A stretch of 64,000 nucleotides of DNA from an uncultured Geobacter sp. (GTDB lineage Bacteria > Desulfobacterota > Desulfuromonadia > Geobacterales > Geobacteraceae): the NCBI GenBank assembly GCA_903915655.1, contig CAIWTU010000045.1, forward strand, positions 30,965 through 94,964, in the 5' to 3' direction. The position numbers and the translations under genes are program-made. Below are positions 1-8,498 of the stretch, piece by piece. Within the stretch, counting starts at the first letter, position 1, and each line of letters opens with the position of its first letter. The notes beneath the pieces are model-generated. The model made no database searches. It saw only the letters and a program-made list of their open reading frames with translations, and had not been told where the DNA came from.

Positions 1-57
1 GAAGAGACGCGATATGTCAAGAAGTATATAGCGATTGGCGAAAAAAATCAATTTTAA
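1..57 (+). CDS. possible 3' end of an upstream gene (partial)
   Basis: Reading from base 1, an open frame runs 18 codons to a TAA at 55-57, and its 5' end lies outside the window. It would overlap the proposed start of the radical SAM gene by 23 bases, as in tightly packed operons. The fragment is too short to assign to any family and may be only a chance open frame. Confidence 0.3.
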   Translation, partial: EETRYVKKYIAIGEKNQF

Positions 58-1084
58 TGAAACATTCGAGGTGAATATGAGGTGCAACTATTGTGAATGG
101 CGCTGTGAACTTGCGGGGGGGGATTTCGGCGTCTGCCGCATGTATATCGAGGATGGGGGGGCAATAAAGGAGCGATTTCCCCACAGCTGGTCGAGCTGTA
201 TCCCCTCCCGGATTGAATCGATACCGTTCTATCATGTCTGGCCCGGCAGCAGGAGCCTTGTCATAGGTACCTGTGGCTGCAACTTCAGCTGCCGGTACTG
301 CTCCAACGGTTTTGTGGCCAAGGAGGACCCGGGGCTGGTATTCGATGGAATGATAACGCTCACCCCGGCGGAACTGGTCAGAAAGGCGCGTCAGATGGGG
401 TGCCACAACATTGTCTTCAACGTGAACGAACCGGCCATGTCCTTTCCTACCCTGGTCGAGCTCGCAGAAGTGGCCGGGGGGGCGGGGATTCCGATGGGAT
501 GTCTTACCAATGCCTATACGACTGAAGAATCTACCGAGCTCCTCGCATCGATCTTCTCCTTCTTCAATGTCGGTCTCAAGGGGCTGTCGGCCGGGTTCAA
601 CCGGGAGTATCTCGGCATCCCTTCAGCCGGACCGGTGCTGAGGAATATCCGGAGGCTGGCCGCTACGGCGCACGTGGAGATAACGACCCCGGTCATAGAG
701 TTGGCCAACGACAATGAGCTTGACGAGATAGCCCGATTCATAGCCGATGTCGATCCGGAGATCCCCTGGCATGTCTTCCGTCTTCTCCCCGAACACGAGA
801 TGAAGGAGGCCCGATACCCCGATATCGATGCCATCGACAGGGCGCTCAGGTCTGCCCGTAAGCTCCTCCCTTACGTTTACTTTCACAATTTCGTCGGTTC
901 GGACTGGGTCAATACAATCTGCCCGGGGTGTGGCGCGACGGTGATCGAACGCTTCAGCCTGGGGTGTGGCGGCGACAGGCTTCATTCGTTCAACTGCGAT
1001 GGGACCGTATGCCCGGATTGCCGTCGGGAGATCAGGCTCCATGGTGTCAAGGTGGCGTGGAACGCCGGGGAGGTGCGACCATGA
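35..1084 (+). CDS. radical SAM protein, AmrS/PflA-activase-like
   Basis: This is a 349-residue radical SAM enzyme. The cluster motif is C82-x3-C86-x2-C89, preceded by an extra C80. An N-terminal cysteine group (C17, C20, C24, C33) could hold a second metal site. The C-terminal 60 residues carry CPGCG and CPDC pairs like a zinc ribbon. This layout resembles the activase-like proteins of the AmmeMemoRadiSam group, so it probably makes a 5'-deoxyadenosyl radical to modify a protein or small molecule; the substrate is unknown. An in-frame TAG at 29-31 limits the 5' end. The TTG at 35 is the longest start, and GTG 71 or ATG 77 are alternatives just ahead of the first cysteines. The stop overlaps the next start (ATGA), which implies translational coupling. 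Confidence 0.75.
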   Translation: MAKKINFNETFEVNMRCNYCEWRCELAGGDFGVCRMYIEDGGAIKERFPHSWSSCIPSRIESIPFYHVWPGSRSLVIGTCGCNFSCRYCSNGFVAKEDPGLVFDGMITLTPAELVRKARQMGCHNIVFNVNEPAMSFPTLVELAEVAGGAGIPMGCLTNAYTTEESTELLASIFSFFNVGLKGLSAGFNREYLGIPSAGPVLRNIRRLAATAHVEITTPVIELANDNELDEIARFIADVDPEIPWHVFRLLPEHEMKEARYPDIDAIDRALRSARKLLPYVYFHNFVGSDWVNTICPGCGATVIERFSLGCGGDRLHSFNCDGTVCPDCRREIRLHGVKVAWNAGEVRP

Positions 1085-2220
1085 GCCTCGCAATAATCGA
1101 TGCCCGCGAATGGCAGAATGTCTTCGATCTCAGGACCGGAGCCAAGATCGTGGAAGAGAGCCCGCTCCTCGGGATGGTGAGGGAGGTGCAGGCGCGGCGT
1201 CCTTATCCGGGAGACATGGATTCATCGGGGAACAGGTGGGTGAGCGATACGGCTCTGGACCTTATGAACCGGTACGACCCCTCCTTCGTCTTCCTGACCT
1301 ATGCCCAGCAGTTTTTTTCCGGTCGCTACTCCATCCAGACAGAGAAGGAATGGGGAGACGCGATTACCGACCTCTACCGCGAGGTGGAACGGTTTATCAA
1401 TCTTTCCGGGTTTACACCGGTTATAGTAGGAACTGGGGATATGACCCCTTTCGTCGATTTTATTGATGTGACGCAGCTCAAAGGGCTGGTACTCGCTACC
1501 CACTGGTCGGCCCGCTATGCCGGTCTTCACGAACCGAGCAGTGGGGACTTGAAATATCTGGACGCTCATTCCGGGATAGAACGTATCGTCCACCGGGACG
1601 ATTTCCTGCGACTGTTCGCGGAGAGCTCGGGAGACCGGTCAAGGGTTCCGGAATACCTCCTGGTTGCCAAGGAAGGTTATATGTTCAGGACCGTGGGGGG
1701 CGCCTTCCGCAGGGTACGGCGGGTACCCGCGCAGAGCTTTTTTATTCCCGTTGCAACGGAAATGGGAGAAGTGTCGACGATTACCGGTATTCGGGGCCTT
1801 ATCGATTCCGGTATTGGCAAACGGAAGATCGCCCTGATCATGGTAGAGGGTATCGGGCTCAGAGACTTCCCGTGGGCCTCCCAGAGATGCGACAACGGCC
1901 GGGAGTGGTTCTACCACGAGCCGGGCGACGGCCAGTATCTCACTATCTCGACCGGCAGGCATCAGCTGTTCGACTATCCGACCGGGTACAAATATTTCGA
2001 GGAGGATGCAGAAAAGAAGGAGTTCCCCTTTTCTGGATATTTCAGATCCGTGCCGGAAGATACTCTCGCAGAGCGCTACGACGTGAGGAGCATCTCAGTC
2101 GGAAACAGGAGCATGTTCATGCATATGGCGACGGGAACAGACATTTCTATCGAGTGTTTTGCCAGGAACCTTTTCAACCAGGGGACCATGGCGGTGATTC
2201 ACAGGATGAACAAGATATGA
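1081..2220 (+). CDS. conserved-looking protein of unknown function, coupled to the radical SAM gene
   Basis: This 379-residue protein begins at the ATG that overlaps the radical SAM stop codon by 4 bases. I do not recognise the family. A hydrophobic beta strand followed by VEGIGL near residue 245 recalls the N-terminal metal site of the alkaline phosphatase/phosphopentomutase superfamily, but I cannot trace the remaining metal ligands. It has no signal peptide and no clear membrane segment, so it is probably cytoplasmic. The coupling makes it a candidate substrate or partner of the radical SAM enzyme. An open frame extends upstream of the chosen start, but it lies inside the radical SAM gene. 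Confidence 0.6.
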   Translation: MSLAIIDAREWQNVFDLRTGAKIVEESPLLGMVREVQARRPYPGDMDSSGNRWVSDTALDLMNRYDPSFVFLTYAQQFFSGRYSIQTEKEWGDAITDLYREVERFINLSGFTPVIVGTGDMTPFVDFIDVTQLKGLVLATHWSARYAGLHEPSSGDLKYLDAHSGIERIVHRDDFLRLFAESSGDRSRVPEYLLVAKEGYMFRTVGGAFRRVRRVPAQSFFIPVATEMGEVSTITGIRGLIDSGIGKRKIALIMVEGIGLRDFPWASQRCDNGREWFYHEPGDGQYLTISTGRHQLFDYPTGYKYFEEDAEKKEFPFSGYFRSVPEDTLAERYDVRSISVGNRSMFMHMATGTDISIECFARNLFNQGTMAVIHRMNKI

Positions 2221-2309
2221 ACAAGAGAAACCTCCCCTGTTTCAGGACAATTTTTGGAGCGCTGTTCGCGATATTCGTCTGGGTTGCATTGGTATCGGCG
2301 GAACCATGA
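2217..2309 (+). CDS. 30-residue signal-peptide-like ORF, possibly a truncated gene
   Basis: The ATG overlaps the stop of the previous gene (ATGA). The frame encodes a basic N-terminus, a hydrophobic stretch of about 15 residues and a VSA-type cleavage motif, and then stops at 2307-2309. It looks like a signal peptide whose mature part has been lost. It could also be a short exported peptide or a chance frame. Confidence 0.35.
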   Translation: MNKRNLPCFRTIFGALFAIFVWVALVSAEP

Positions 2310-2329
2310 AGCTTCGCTGTTGTTGCCAT

Positions 2330-2353
2330 CGAAATATATTCTTGTATATTTCG
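2330..2353 (+). promoter_or_regulatory. perfect inverted repeat resembling a ModE-type operator
   Basis: Two perfect 9-base arms, CGAAATATA and TATATTTCG, are separated by 6 bases. The left arm is preceded by AT, giving an ATCG...ATATA-N6-TATAT...CG layout close to the molybdate-responsive ModE operator pattern as I remember it. The repeat covers the -35 box of the promoter at 2342-2370, which fits a repressor site. The inverted repeat is seen directly; the ModE assignment is inferred. Confidence 0.5.
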
Positions 2354-2370
2354 TTCGTTTTGTCTATAGT
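2342..2370 (+). promoter_or_regulatory. candidate sigma-70 promoter for the lipoprotein-TonB-ECF cluster
   Basis: TTGTAT at 2342-2347 and TATAGT at 2365-2370 are separated by 17 bases. The promoter would start a leader of about 155 bases ahead of the lipoprotein gene. The -35 box lies inside the right half of the palindrome at 2330-2353. Confidence 0.5.
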
Positions 2371-2532
2371 GCGTTCCCACAAAGCCTTGAATTTAAACTC
2401 ATGTTTTGAAACCTCATCCCCCCCCACTCTTCCGAACGTACGGCTCAACAGCTCGCAGGCGTTTCACCGGCGGGGAGAGGGGATCTGTTGCTGGAATTGT
2501 CGGCCTTTCAATAAAAGTCTGGGGGTGTTCTG

Positions 2533-3993
2533 TTGATTCGTTCTTGGCGCGATTTGTCTATCTTTCTGCTGGTCGGTTTCTTCTCTTTTTTCCTTTTATC
2601 CTGTGGGGGGACGGTGGCCAGGTATAACCCCGGACCGACAGGGGCCCCCACAGCCCTGACGGTCACTTCGACAGGTGACGGGGCGGTTTCGCTCAGCTGG
2701 TCCCCTCCGGCCGATAATCCCCCGGCGTACAATGTCTACTATTCCACTTCCCCGGATGTGAAGAAGTCGACCGGTACGAAGTTCGCCACCACGACGAGCA
2801 CCACCGCAGTCGTGACCGGGCTGAAGAACGACACCCTTTACTACTTCGCGGTAACGGCCGTTAATTCCAGCGGTGAAGGGCCGGAATCGAACGAAAAGTC
2901 TGCCACCCCGGCCGTGCCCGGTGATTTTGCCCAGACGGACATGGCCGGTTCCTGGCGGTTCAATATTCTGGTTTCCGGCACTGCCGCAGGATGGATGCGT
3001 GGCGCGGTGACCGTCAGCGACACCGGTGCGGTAACCTTTGACAGCTTCCTGGACAGCTCCGGGAGGAGTGTCGCGCCTTCCTACCTCTTTCCCAGGCTTC
3101 TCATCAACCCGACCGGCCACATACGGGATGCCGTCAACGCAGATGACGCGCAATTCCGGGGCGCAATGGCAACAAGGCGTAATATGGTTGTCGGGAAAAT
3201 GTCTCCGGACGTCGGTTCAAGGATGATCGCGATACTGCAGAAGCATGCCCCGAGCGTTGGATTCACGCTCAGCGGGGATATCAACGGTTTTAGCTCCACC
3301 GGGGGAGCGGGGGGAGCGCGCCGCTTCGTCTATTCCCAGATATCCACCGGTTCCGTGAGCGAGTGGGAATATGCTGTCGGGCAGATAGGCCAGGCGCCGG
3401 ATGTCCAGTATCCAACCTTTACAGCCCCTTCAGGGCGTACTAAACCGGGCGACAAGTCGAGCAGGCTTTCCATAACCTCGGCCGGCATTGTCAGCGAAGC
3501 GAACAGCACCGGCTCCCCGAAGCCGACCGTACTGATCCCGGCTGGGGTCATGTCCGACGACAAGACGGTGATCGTGGCGACGGCCACCGACTCGAGCAGC
3601 GGGAACAAGTACATCCTCCGTATCTACCAGATGATAAATATCGTATCAAAGGATGCAAATAGCATTACCCTGGCCGATCTGGCTGGAACGTACGGCATCA
3701 ACCAGCTTACGGTCGGCAGCGCCCCTCTCTGGGCCTCCTCCCTCCTGACGGTTGGTTCCACCGGAGGGGCGGTTTTTTCAGATTTCCTGGACAGCGAAGG
3801 TGGCACCACCCCGCCTCCTGAGATGACCCTGGCCATAGATACAGTTGTTGACCCAACGAAGCCCGCTTGGAGCGGTATCATCACGAACAGCGCCGATACA
3901 ACGTTTCATGGCAAGCTTTCCTATTCCAAGGACATGGTGGTTTTCACCCGGACGGCGAGTGGGCTTTACAGCCTGTTCATCGGGCTTAAGTGA
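2533..3993 (+). CDS. lipoprotein with a fibronectin type III domain and duplicated C-terminal modules
   Basis: This 486-residue protein starts at TTG 2533. The first 23 residues form a lipoprotein signal with lipobox LLSC, so C24 is the lipidated cysteine and the protein should be anchored to a membrane facing the periplasm or the outside. Residues about 33-125 form a fibronectin type III domain (SLSWSPP, YNVYYS, YFAVTAVN). Two later segments, near residues 135-235 and 378-486, share DxAG(S/T), a FLDS motif and a repeated MVV(G/F) strand, which indicates internal duplication. It lies 52 bases upstream of the TonB receptor gene and is probably transcribed with it, so a surface binding or accessory role is plausible. 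I cannot name a ligand. Confidence 0.65.
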   Translation: MIRSWRDLSIFLLVGFFSFFLLSCGGTVARYNPGPTGAPTALTVTSTGDGAVSLSWSPPADNPPAYNVYYSTSPDVKKSTGTKFATTTSTTAVVTGLKNDTLYYFAVTAVNSSGEGPESNEKSATPAVPGDFAQTDMAGSWRFNILVSGTAAGWMRGAVTVSDTGAVTFDSFLDSSGRSVAPSYLFPRLLINPTGHIRDAVNADDAQFRGAMATRRNMVVGKMSPDVGSRMIAILQKHAPSVGFTLSGDINGFSSTGGAGGARRFVYSQISTGSVSEWEYAVGQIGQAPDVQYPTFTAPSGRTKPGDKSSRLSITSAGIVSEANSTGSPKPTVLIPAGVMSDDKTVIVATATDSSSGNKYILRIYQMINIVSKDANSITLADLAGTYGINQLTVGSAPLWASSLLTVGSTGGAVFSDFLDSEGGTTPPPEMTLAIDTVVDPTKPAWSGIITNSADTTFHGKLSYSKDMVVFTRTASGLYSLFIGLK

Positions 3994-4045
3994 TGAATCA
4001 CTCTGAAGAGCCAGTTACCTTATTTCACTTGACCGGAGATAGACC

Positions 4046-6037
4046 ATGAACTCTCGCGCCAGATACTCCCTTTCCCTCCTTCTTGCCTGTACTCTCCTTG
4101 CGTCTCCATTCACCTCCCGAGCTGAGGATACCGGGGATGATGCCACCACCTTTACCCTCGGCGAGATTGTCGTCTCCGGCAAGAAACCGGAAGCGGAAGC
4201 AGTCGGCACAGTGCATGAAGTGACCGCCGCCGATATCCAGGCCTCCGGCGCCCGTGACTTGAATGAGGCAATCAGTCTTCTCCCCGGCGTCAATATCAGG
4301 GTTGGCGCTGAAGGAGTGCCGCGTATCGACATCCGGGGGTTCCGTACCCGCCATGTAGTCCTGCTCCTGGACGGCGTTCCCTTCAGCTCCGCTTTTGATC
4401 AGCAGTTCGATCCCACCCTGATACCTGTGGAGAATATTGCCCGTATCAAGGTAACGGCCGGACCGAACTCCGTCCTCTATGGCCCCGGCGGACTCGGAGG
4501 TGTAATCAACATCATCACGAAAAAGGGGAGCAAGGAATTCAAGGGGATGGTCGGGACGGAAACCGGGGACCATGAACCGTATCGCACCAAGGGAAGCGTT
4601 GGTGGCTCCGTCGGCAATTTCGATTTTTTCCTGAGCGGCAGCGCGGCGGATGTCGATGGTTTCCCCCTCTCTGGCGACTACAAGCCGACAACCCTGCAGG
4701 GAAAAGGGTATAGAAACAACAGCGATAGCCAACGTAACAACCTCTTCGCCAGCTTCGGCTTCTCACCGACCAGAGATATCTCCCTCGGCCTGACCGTCAG
4801 CTATCTGAACGGCGATTATGGCAAGCCGGCAAGTATTATTGCCGACCCCTACGACCCCTTTGCCTCGACGCCGAAATACGATCGCGTCAACAACTTTAAC
4901 GGTTACGCGGTCCAACTCGCGGCGGATTATCAGGTCACGTCGCAGTTCAGTCTCCGCTCCTGGCTCTATTTCAACCGTCTGGACCAGAAGGAGAGTCAGT
5001 ACGACAACGCCCTCTTGAACTCCTACAACCTGGTGGCCGGTTCCTTTCTCTCAAATAACCAGTCGGATGTAATCGGCATCTCCCTGCAACCGAAATACGA
5101 CTTCGGGAAGGGGGGGGTCGTCACCCTCGGCCTTTTTACCGAAAAGGACAGCTGGAAAAATAACGGCTTCACCACAACCGCCCCGAACAGCTACACCCTC
5201 GACAACGAAAGCAGGAACTACACACTCTATTCCGCATCTGCGCAATACGAGGTCTCTCTCCTCCCCTCTCTTGGCCTTGTGCTCGGCTACGGCCAACATT
5301 GGCAGGAGCGGGGGGAACGGAGCGACAACGGTTGGAGTCTGATGGCAGGGGTCCATTACGATATCCTCAAGGATACCCGACTCAAAGCGTCATTTCAGAG
5401 AAATATCCGATTCCCCTCGATCCGGCAGCTCTATGAGAAGCCGAGTGACAACCCGCTTCTGCAACCGGAAGTGGCCTACCTTTATGAAATAGGCGTTGAA
5501 CAAAAGCTTCCGGGTAAGAGCCTGGTGAGCCTTACCGGCTTTAATACCACGGCTAATAATTTCATCCAGAAGGATGAGGCGACCAACAAGAACCTGAACT
5601 ACGCCGAGTGCCGTTTCCAGGGTATCGAACTGGCCGGACAGACGAAGATCTTCCCGAGGCTTCTTTTACGTGGATCCTACACCTATCTTGATTCCAAGGA
5701 CAAGTCGACACCGGGGCACGACGAGTATCAATACAGCCCGAAGCACCGTGTCACCCTCGAAGGGAAATACGATTTCGACTTCGGCCTGACCCCCTACGTA
5801 TCGTTCCTCTACGCGGGAGACCAGTACAGCTATACCAAAAGCAGCTATACTCCGGTTCTCAAGGCGCAGATGAGCAACTATACCGTTGTAAACATGAAGC
5901 TGAACCAAAAGATACTGAAAGACAAGATGAACTTTTACATCGGCCTGGATAATCTCTTTGATGCAAACTACGAGACCAGTTACGGTTTTCCGCAGGCCGG
6001 CAGATTCATTTACGGCGGTATAGAGTTCCGCATCTAG
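4046..6037 (+). CDS. TonB-dependent outer membrane receptor
   Basis: This 663-residue protein has a cleavable signal peptide (about 1-26), a TonB-box-like segment around residues 36-45 (FTLGEIVVSG), a plug domain to about residue 165 (LPGVNIR, IDIRGF, LLLDGVPF, GPNSVLYGPGGLGGVINI) and a long beta-barrel ending in an aromatic-rich terminal strand (YGGIEFRI). It should import a scarce ligand across the outer membrane using TonB energy. Family features do not fix the substrate, which could be a metal chelate or a vitamin. A gene-dense same-strand run leads into the ECF importer, which would carry the ligand through the inner membrane. A GGAG Shine-Dalgarno lies just upstream of the ATG. Confidence 0.88.
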   Translation: MNSRARYSLSLLLACTLLASPFTSRAEDTGDDATTFTLGEIVVSGKKPEAEAVGTVHEVTAADIQASGARDLNEAISLLPGVNIRVGAEGVPRIDIRGFRTRHVVLLLDGVPFSSAFDQQFDPTLIPVENIARIKVTAGPNSVLYGPGGLGGVINIITKKGSKEFKGMVGTETGDHEPYRTKGSVGGSVGNFDFFLSGSAADVDGFPLSGDYKPTTLQGKGYRNNSDSQRNNLFASFGFSPTRDISLGLTVSYLNGDYGKPASIIADPYDPFASTPKYDRVNNFNGYAVQLAADYQVTSQFSLRSWLYFNRLDQKESQYDNALLNSYNLVAGSFLSNNQSDVIGISLQPKYDFGKGGVVTLGLFTEKDSWKNNGFTTTAPNSYTLDNESRNYTLYSASAQYEVSLLPSLGLVLGYGQHWQERGERSDNGWSLMAGVHYDILKDTRLKASFQRNIRFPSIRQLYEKPSDNPLLQPEVAYLYEIGVEQKLPGKSLVSLTGFNTTANNFIQKDEATNKNLNYAECRFQGIELAGQTKIFPRLLLRGSYTYLDSKDKSTPGHDEYQYSPKHRVTLEGKYDFDFGLTPYVSFLYAGDQYSYTKSSYTPVLKAQMSNYTVVNMKLNQKILKDKMNFYIGLDNLFDANYETSYGFPQAGRFIYGGIEFRI

Positions 6038-6143
6038 GGAGCCAGCCCCTCATCCGGGATCAAAATGAACCATTGATCTTGGATAAGGGAGTTGAAGGCA
6101 TTCTCTACGGACGACTCAAACTGCGGTTTATAGGTTGATAGAT

Positions 6144-6175
6144 ACGGAGGGGCTCCCCCTCCGTTGCTTTTTATT
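6144..6175 (+). terminator. intrinsic terminator or attenuator ahead of the ECF ATPase gene
   Basis: A 9-bp GC-rich stem (ACGGAGGGG paired with CCCCTCCGT) with a 3-base loop is followed by a T-rich run. It lies between the TonB receptor gene and the ABC ATPase gene, about 40 bases before the latter's start. It may end the receptor transcript or lower expression of the downstream ECF genes. Confidence 0.7.
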
Positions 6176-6217
6176 ACCAGAAAATTGGGCAGCATGGAAA
6201 GGATGGAGCCACCCCGG

Positions 6218-7615
6218 ATGCTGGAGGTAACTGGACTGACATATTGCTATCCCGGGGAACGGCAGCCCGTTTTGAAGGATGTTTCCTTTCGTGTTGCGGC
6301 AGGTGAGTCTGTCTGCTTCAGCGGCCATTCTGGCTGCGGCAAGACGACCCTGCTACTGGCGCTGAAAGGGCTGCTGCACGAGGGTACGGTTGGCGGCGAG
6401 ATCCAGTATGGGGAGGAGGGTTCAACTTCGGATGCTCCCCTGTCAGGGGTCGGTCTTGTTTTTCAGAATCCCGAATCCCAGCTGCTCTGTGCCACCGTCT
6501 TCGATGAAATAGCATTTGGTCCGGAAAATCTGCGACTCCCCCCCTCCGAGATCAACAGCCGCATCATCGAGGCGTTGACGGCCGTTGACCTCCTTGAGTT
6601 CGGCAACCGGAACGTGGAGCGCTTTTCAGCCGGGCAGAAGCAGCGTCTCTGCATCGCAGCCGTGCTCTCTATGCATCCCCGGTTTATCCTGTTGGACGAG
6701 CCTACATCCCAGCTGGACAGGAAGGGGAGGGGGGATCTCCTGAAGGTTCTGCTTCAACTGAAAAAAAAGGGGATCTCGATCATTCTGGCCGAGCACAACA
6801 GCCACCCTTTTTTGGAGATCATTGACCGTTATTATCTTATGTCAGACGGCGCAATTACCGATGTCCTTGACCATCCCCCGGAGCAATACCGCTCCCTCCC
6901 CCCCCGCAATTCGGTGAAGATTCGTCCAGAAGGGAAAACGGCTTCTCCTCCGCTGGTCTTGGCGGAAAGGCTCTCCGTTTCCTATCCCGGTAGTGGAACG
7001 ATCCTCAAGGAGATCACGTTTGCCTTAACGCCGGGGGAGCTGGTTCATCTCCATGGCGAAAACGGCTGTGGTAAATCTACCCTCCTCAAGACCATCGCCG
7101 GCGCCATCCAGCCGGAGACTGGAAACCTCTGCGTCGCGAACCAAAACTTCCCGAAGGTGGGTGGACTGCTCGGTACGGTTGCCCTCCTCTTTCAAAACCC
7201 ACAACGACAGCTGTTCGAGGATACGGTGTATGACGAGGTTGCCTTTACCCTCAGACGATTGAAGCTGTCACACGTCGAGATCGACCGACGCGTACAAGCG
7301 GCCCTGGCGTCCTGCGAAGCTACCCACCTGATTGAGAGGTTGCCGCTTACCCTCAGCTTCGGCGAACAGCACCGGGTTGCCCTCGCCTCGGTCATTGCTC
7401 CAGACCCCGGCGTGCTCCTCCTTGACGAGCCCTTTGCCGGACTGGACCCGAACCAGCGTCTCCGGCTCCTTCGGATACTCACCTTGCTGCGGAGTGAAAT
7501 GGGCTCGGCCATTGTCATCGCATCTCATGATCCCCTTCCTGATCCTGAATGGGCCGACAGAATCGTCGTTATGGAAGCGGGACGAATTGTGACCGGGGAG
7601 GCGCACCCGCAGTGA
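6218..7615 (+). CDS. ECF transporter fused double ATPase (EcfA1-EcfA2 / YkoD-CbiO type)
   Basis: This 465-residue protein contains two ABC ATPase domains in one chain. Domain 1 (about 1-225) has Walker A GHSGCGKT at 36-43, signature FSAGQ and Walker B FILLDEPT. Domain 2 (about 245-465) has Walker A GENGCGKS, a modified signature LSFGEQ and Walker B VLLLDEPF. Such fusions energise energy-coupling-factor importers. I chose ATG 6218 because AGGATGGAG sits 9 bases upstream and the protein then begins directly with the first strand; ATG 6194 and 6203 are in frame and possible. The stop overlaps the T-component start (GTGA), showing a tight operon. Confidence 0.85.
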   Translation: MLEVTGLTYCYPGERQPVLKDVSFRVAAGESVCFSGHSGCGKTTLLLALKGLLHEGTVGGEIQYGEEGSTSDAPLSGVGLVFQNPESQLLCATVFDEIAFGPENLRLPPSEINSRIIEALTAVDLLEFGNRNVERFSAGQKQRLCIAAVLSMHPRFILLDEPTSQLDRKGRGDLLKVLLQLKKKGISIILAEHNSHPFLEIIDRYYLMSDGAITDVLDHPPEQYRSLPPRNSVKIRPEGKTASPPLVLAERLSVSYPGSGTILKEITFALTPGELVHLHGENGCGKSTLLKTIAGAIQPETGNLCVANQNFPKVGGLLGTVALLFQNPQRQLFEDTVYDEVAFTLRRLKLSHVEIDRRVQAALASCEATHLIERLPLTLSFGEQHRVALASVIAPDPGVLLLDEPFAGLDPNQRLRLLRILTLLRSEMGSAIVIASHDPLPDPEWADRIVVMEAGRIVTGEAHPQ

Positions 7616-8391
7616 AAAGAACGAGATTTTCGGAAAGCGACTACGCGTGCCAGTACCGGGCGGTCGACTCTATGATACATCGGCTCCCTGCGGGGTGCAA
7701 GATGCTTCTCAGCACCGTACTGAGCGTAGTAATTCTGGTAGTGCGGGAACCTGTCCCCCTACTGCTGGCAACCGCACTCTGCTTTCTCTACTACTTCCTT
7801 GCCCGGCTCACCCTTGGAGACCTGTGGCGAGATATCCGTTTTTTTATGATACAGTTCTGCGTTCTCCTTTCCCTCTTTCTCTACCAGTACGGTTATCCGG
7901 CCGGAGTCTGGCCAGGGGTCCGGACCTCTCTGCAGATCATGCTCTTCTTCATCCCTGGCATCGTATTTCTCCGTACGACCCAGGTGTCAAGCATGATGAA
8001 GGGGTTACGGCGGATACTCCCCTACCGGATCATGTTTCTTCTCTTCACCTCTCTCCGGTTTGTACCCTTCTTTGCCCGGGAGATCCAGGAGATCGCCATG
8101 GCGCAGAGGCTTCGAGGGGCGCGGCTGTCGGCGTGGGATATCTATCGTCCCATTTTTTGGGGTGACCTCTTTTCCTGCATCATCATCCCGATGATCGTGC
8201 GGGCGCTTAAGACGGCCGATGAAGCGTCACTCTCGGCCCAGTCGCGTGGAATGGGCGCTTACCCGGACCGGACCTATTACGATATACGGGAGCTGGAGGG
8301 ACTAATCGCCCGGAGCCGTGGCGAAGAATCGTCCGACAGAGGGGGGGAGAACTCCCCGGAAATGGACCGGGAATCAGACCTGAATCGTTGA
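7612..8391 (+). CDS. ECF transporter transmembrane T component (EcfT/CbiQ family)
   Basis: This 259-residue membrane protein starts at GTG 7612, overlapping the ATPase stop by 4 bases, with a GGGGAGG Shine-Dalgarno upstream. Several hydrophobic segments are followed by the two Ala/Arg-Gly coupling motifs typical of EcfT (RLRGAR near residue 165 and QSRGMG near residue 213), which dock on the ATPases. It should link the ATPase to the S component encoded next. The charged C-terminal tail is rich in Glu, Ser and Arg. Confidence 0.83.
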   Translation: MKRTRFSESDYACQYRAVDSMIHRLPAGCKMLLSTVLSVVILVVREPVPLLLATALCFLYYFLARLTLGDLWRDIRFFMIQFCVLLSLFLYQYGYPAGVWPGVRTSLQIMLFFIPGIVFLRTTQVSSMMKGLRRILPYRIMFLLFTSLRFVPFFAREIQEIAMAQRLRGARLSAWDIYRPIFWGDLFSCIIIPMIVRALKTADEASLSAQSRGMGAYPDRTYYDIRELEGLIARSRGEESSDRGGENSPEMDRESDLNR

Positions 8392-8498
8392 TGGCTCAAG
8401 CGACAGGGAGCGGAGCCGGCCAGAGGGGCCTCTCTGGAGGACCGGAGAGGCTGCCCCAACGAATGCACCACTACTGCCATAAGGAGGTTATTAAAGGA

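Noticed and set aside
2310..2532. riboswitch (cobalamin or TPP type) before the lipoprotein-TonB genes
   Set aside because: I looked for the conserved cores of both riboswitches and found neither; only the palindrome and promoter stand out.
4025..4732. 235-codon minus-strand open frame opposite the TonB receptor gene
   Set aside because: It lies wholly opposite the receptor gene, has no ribosome site, and its translation shows no recognisable protein character.
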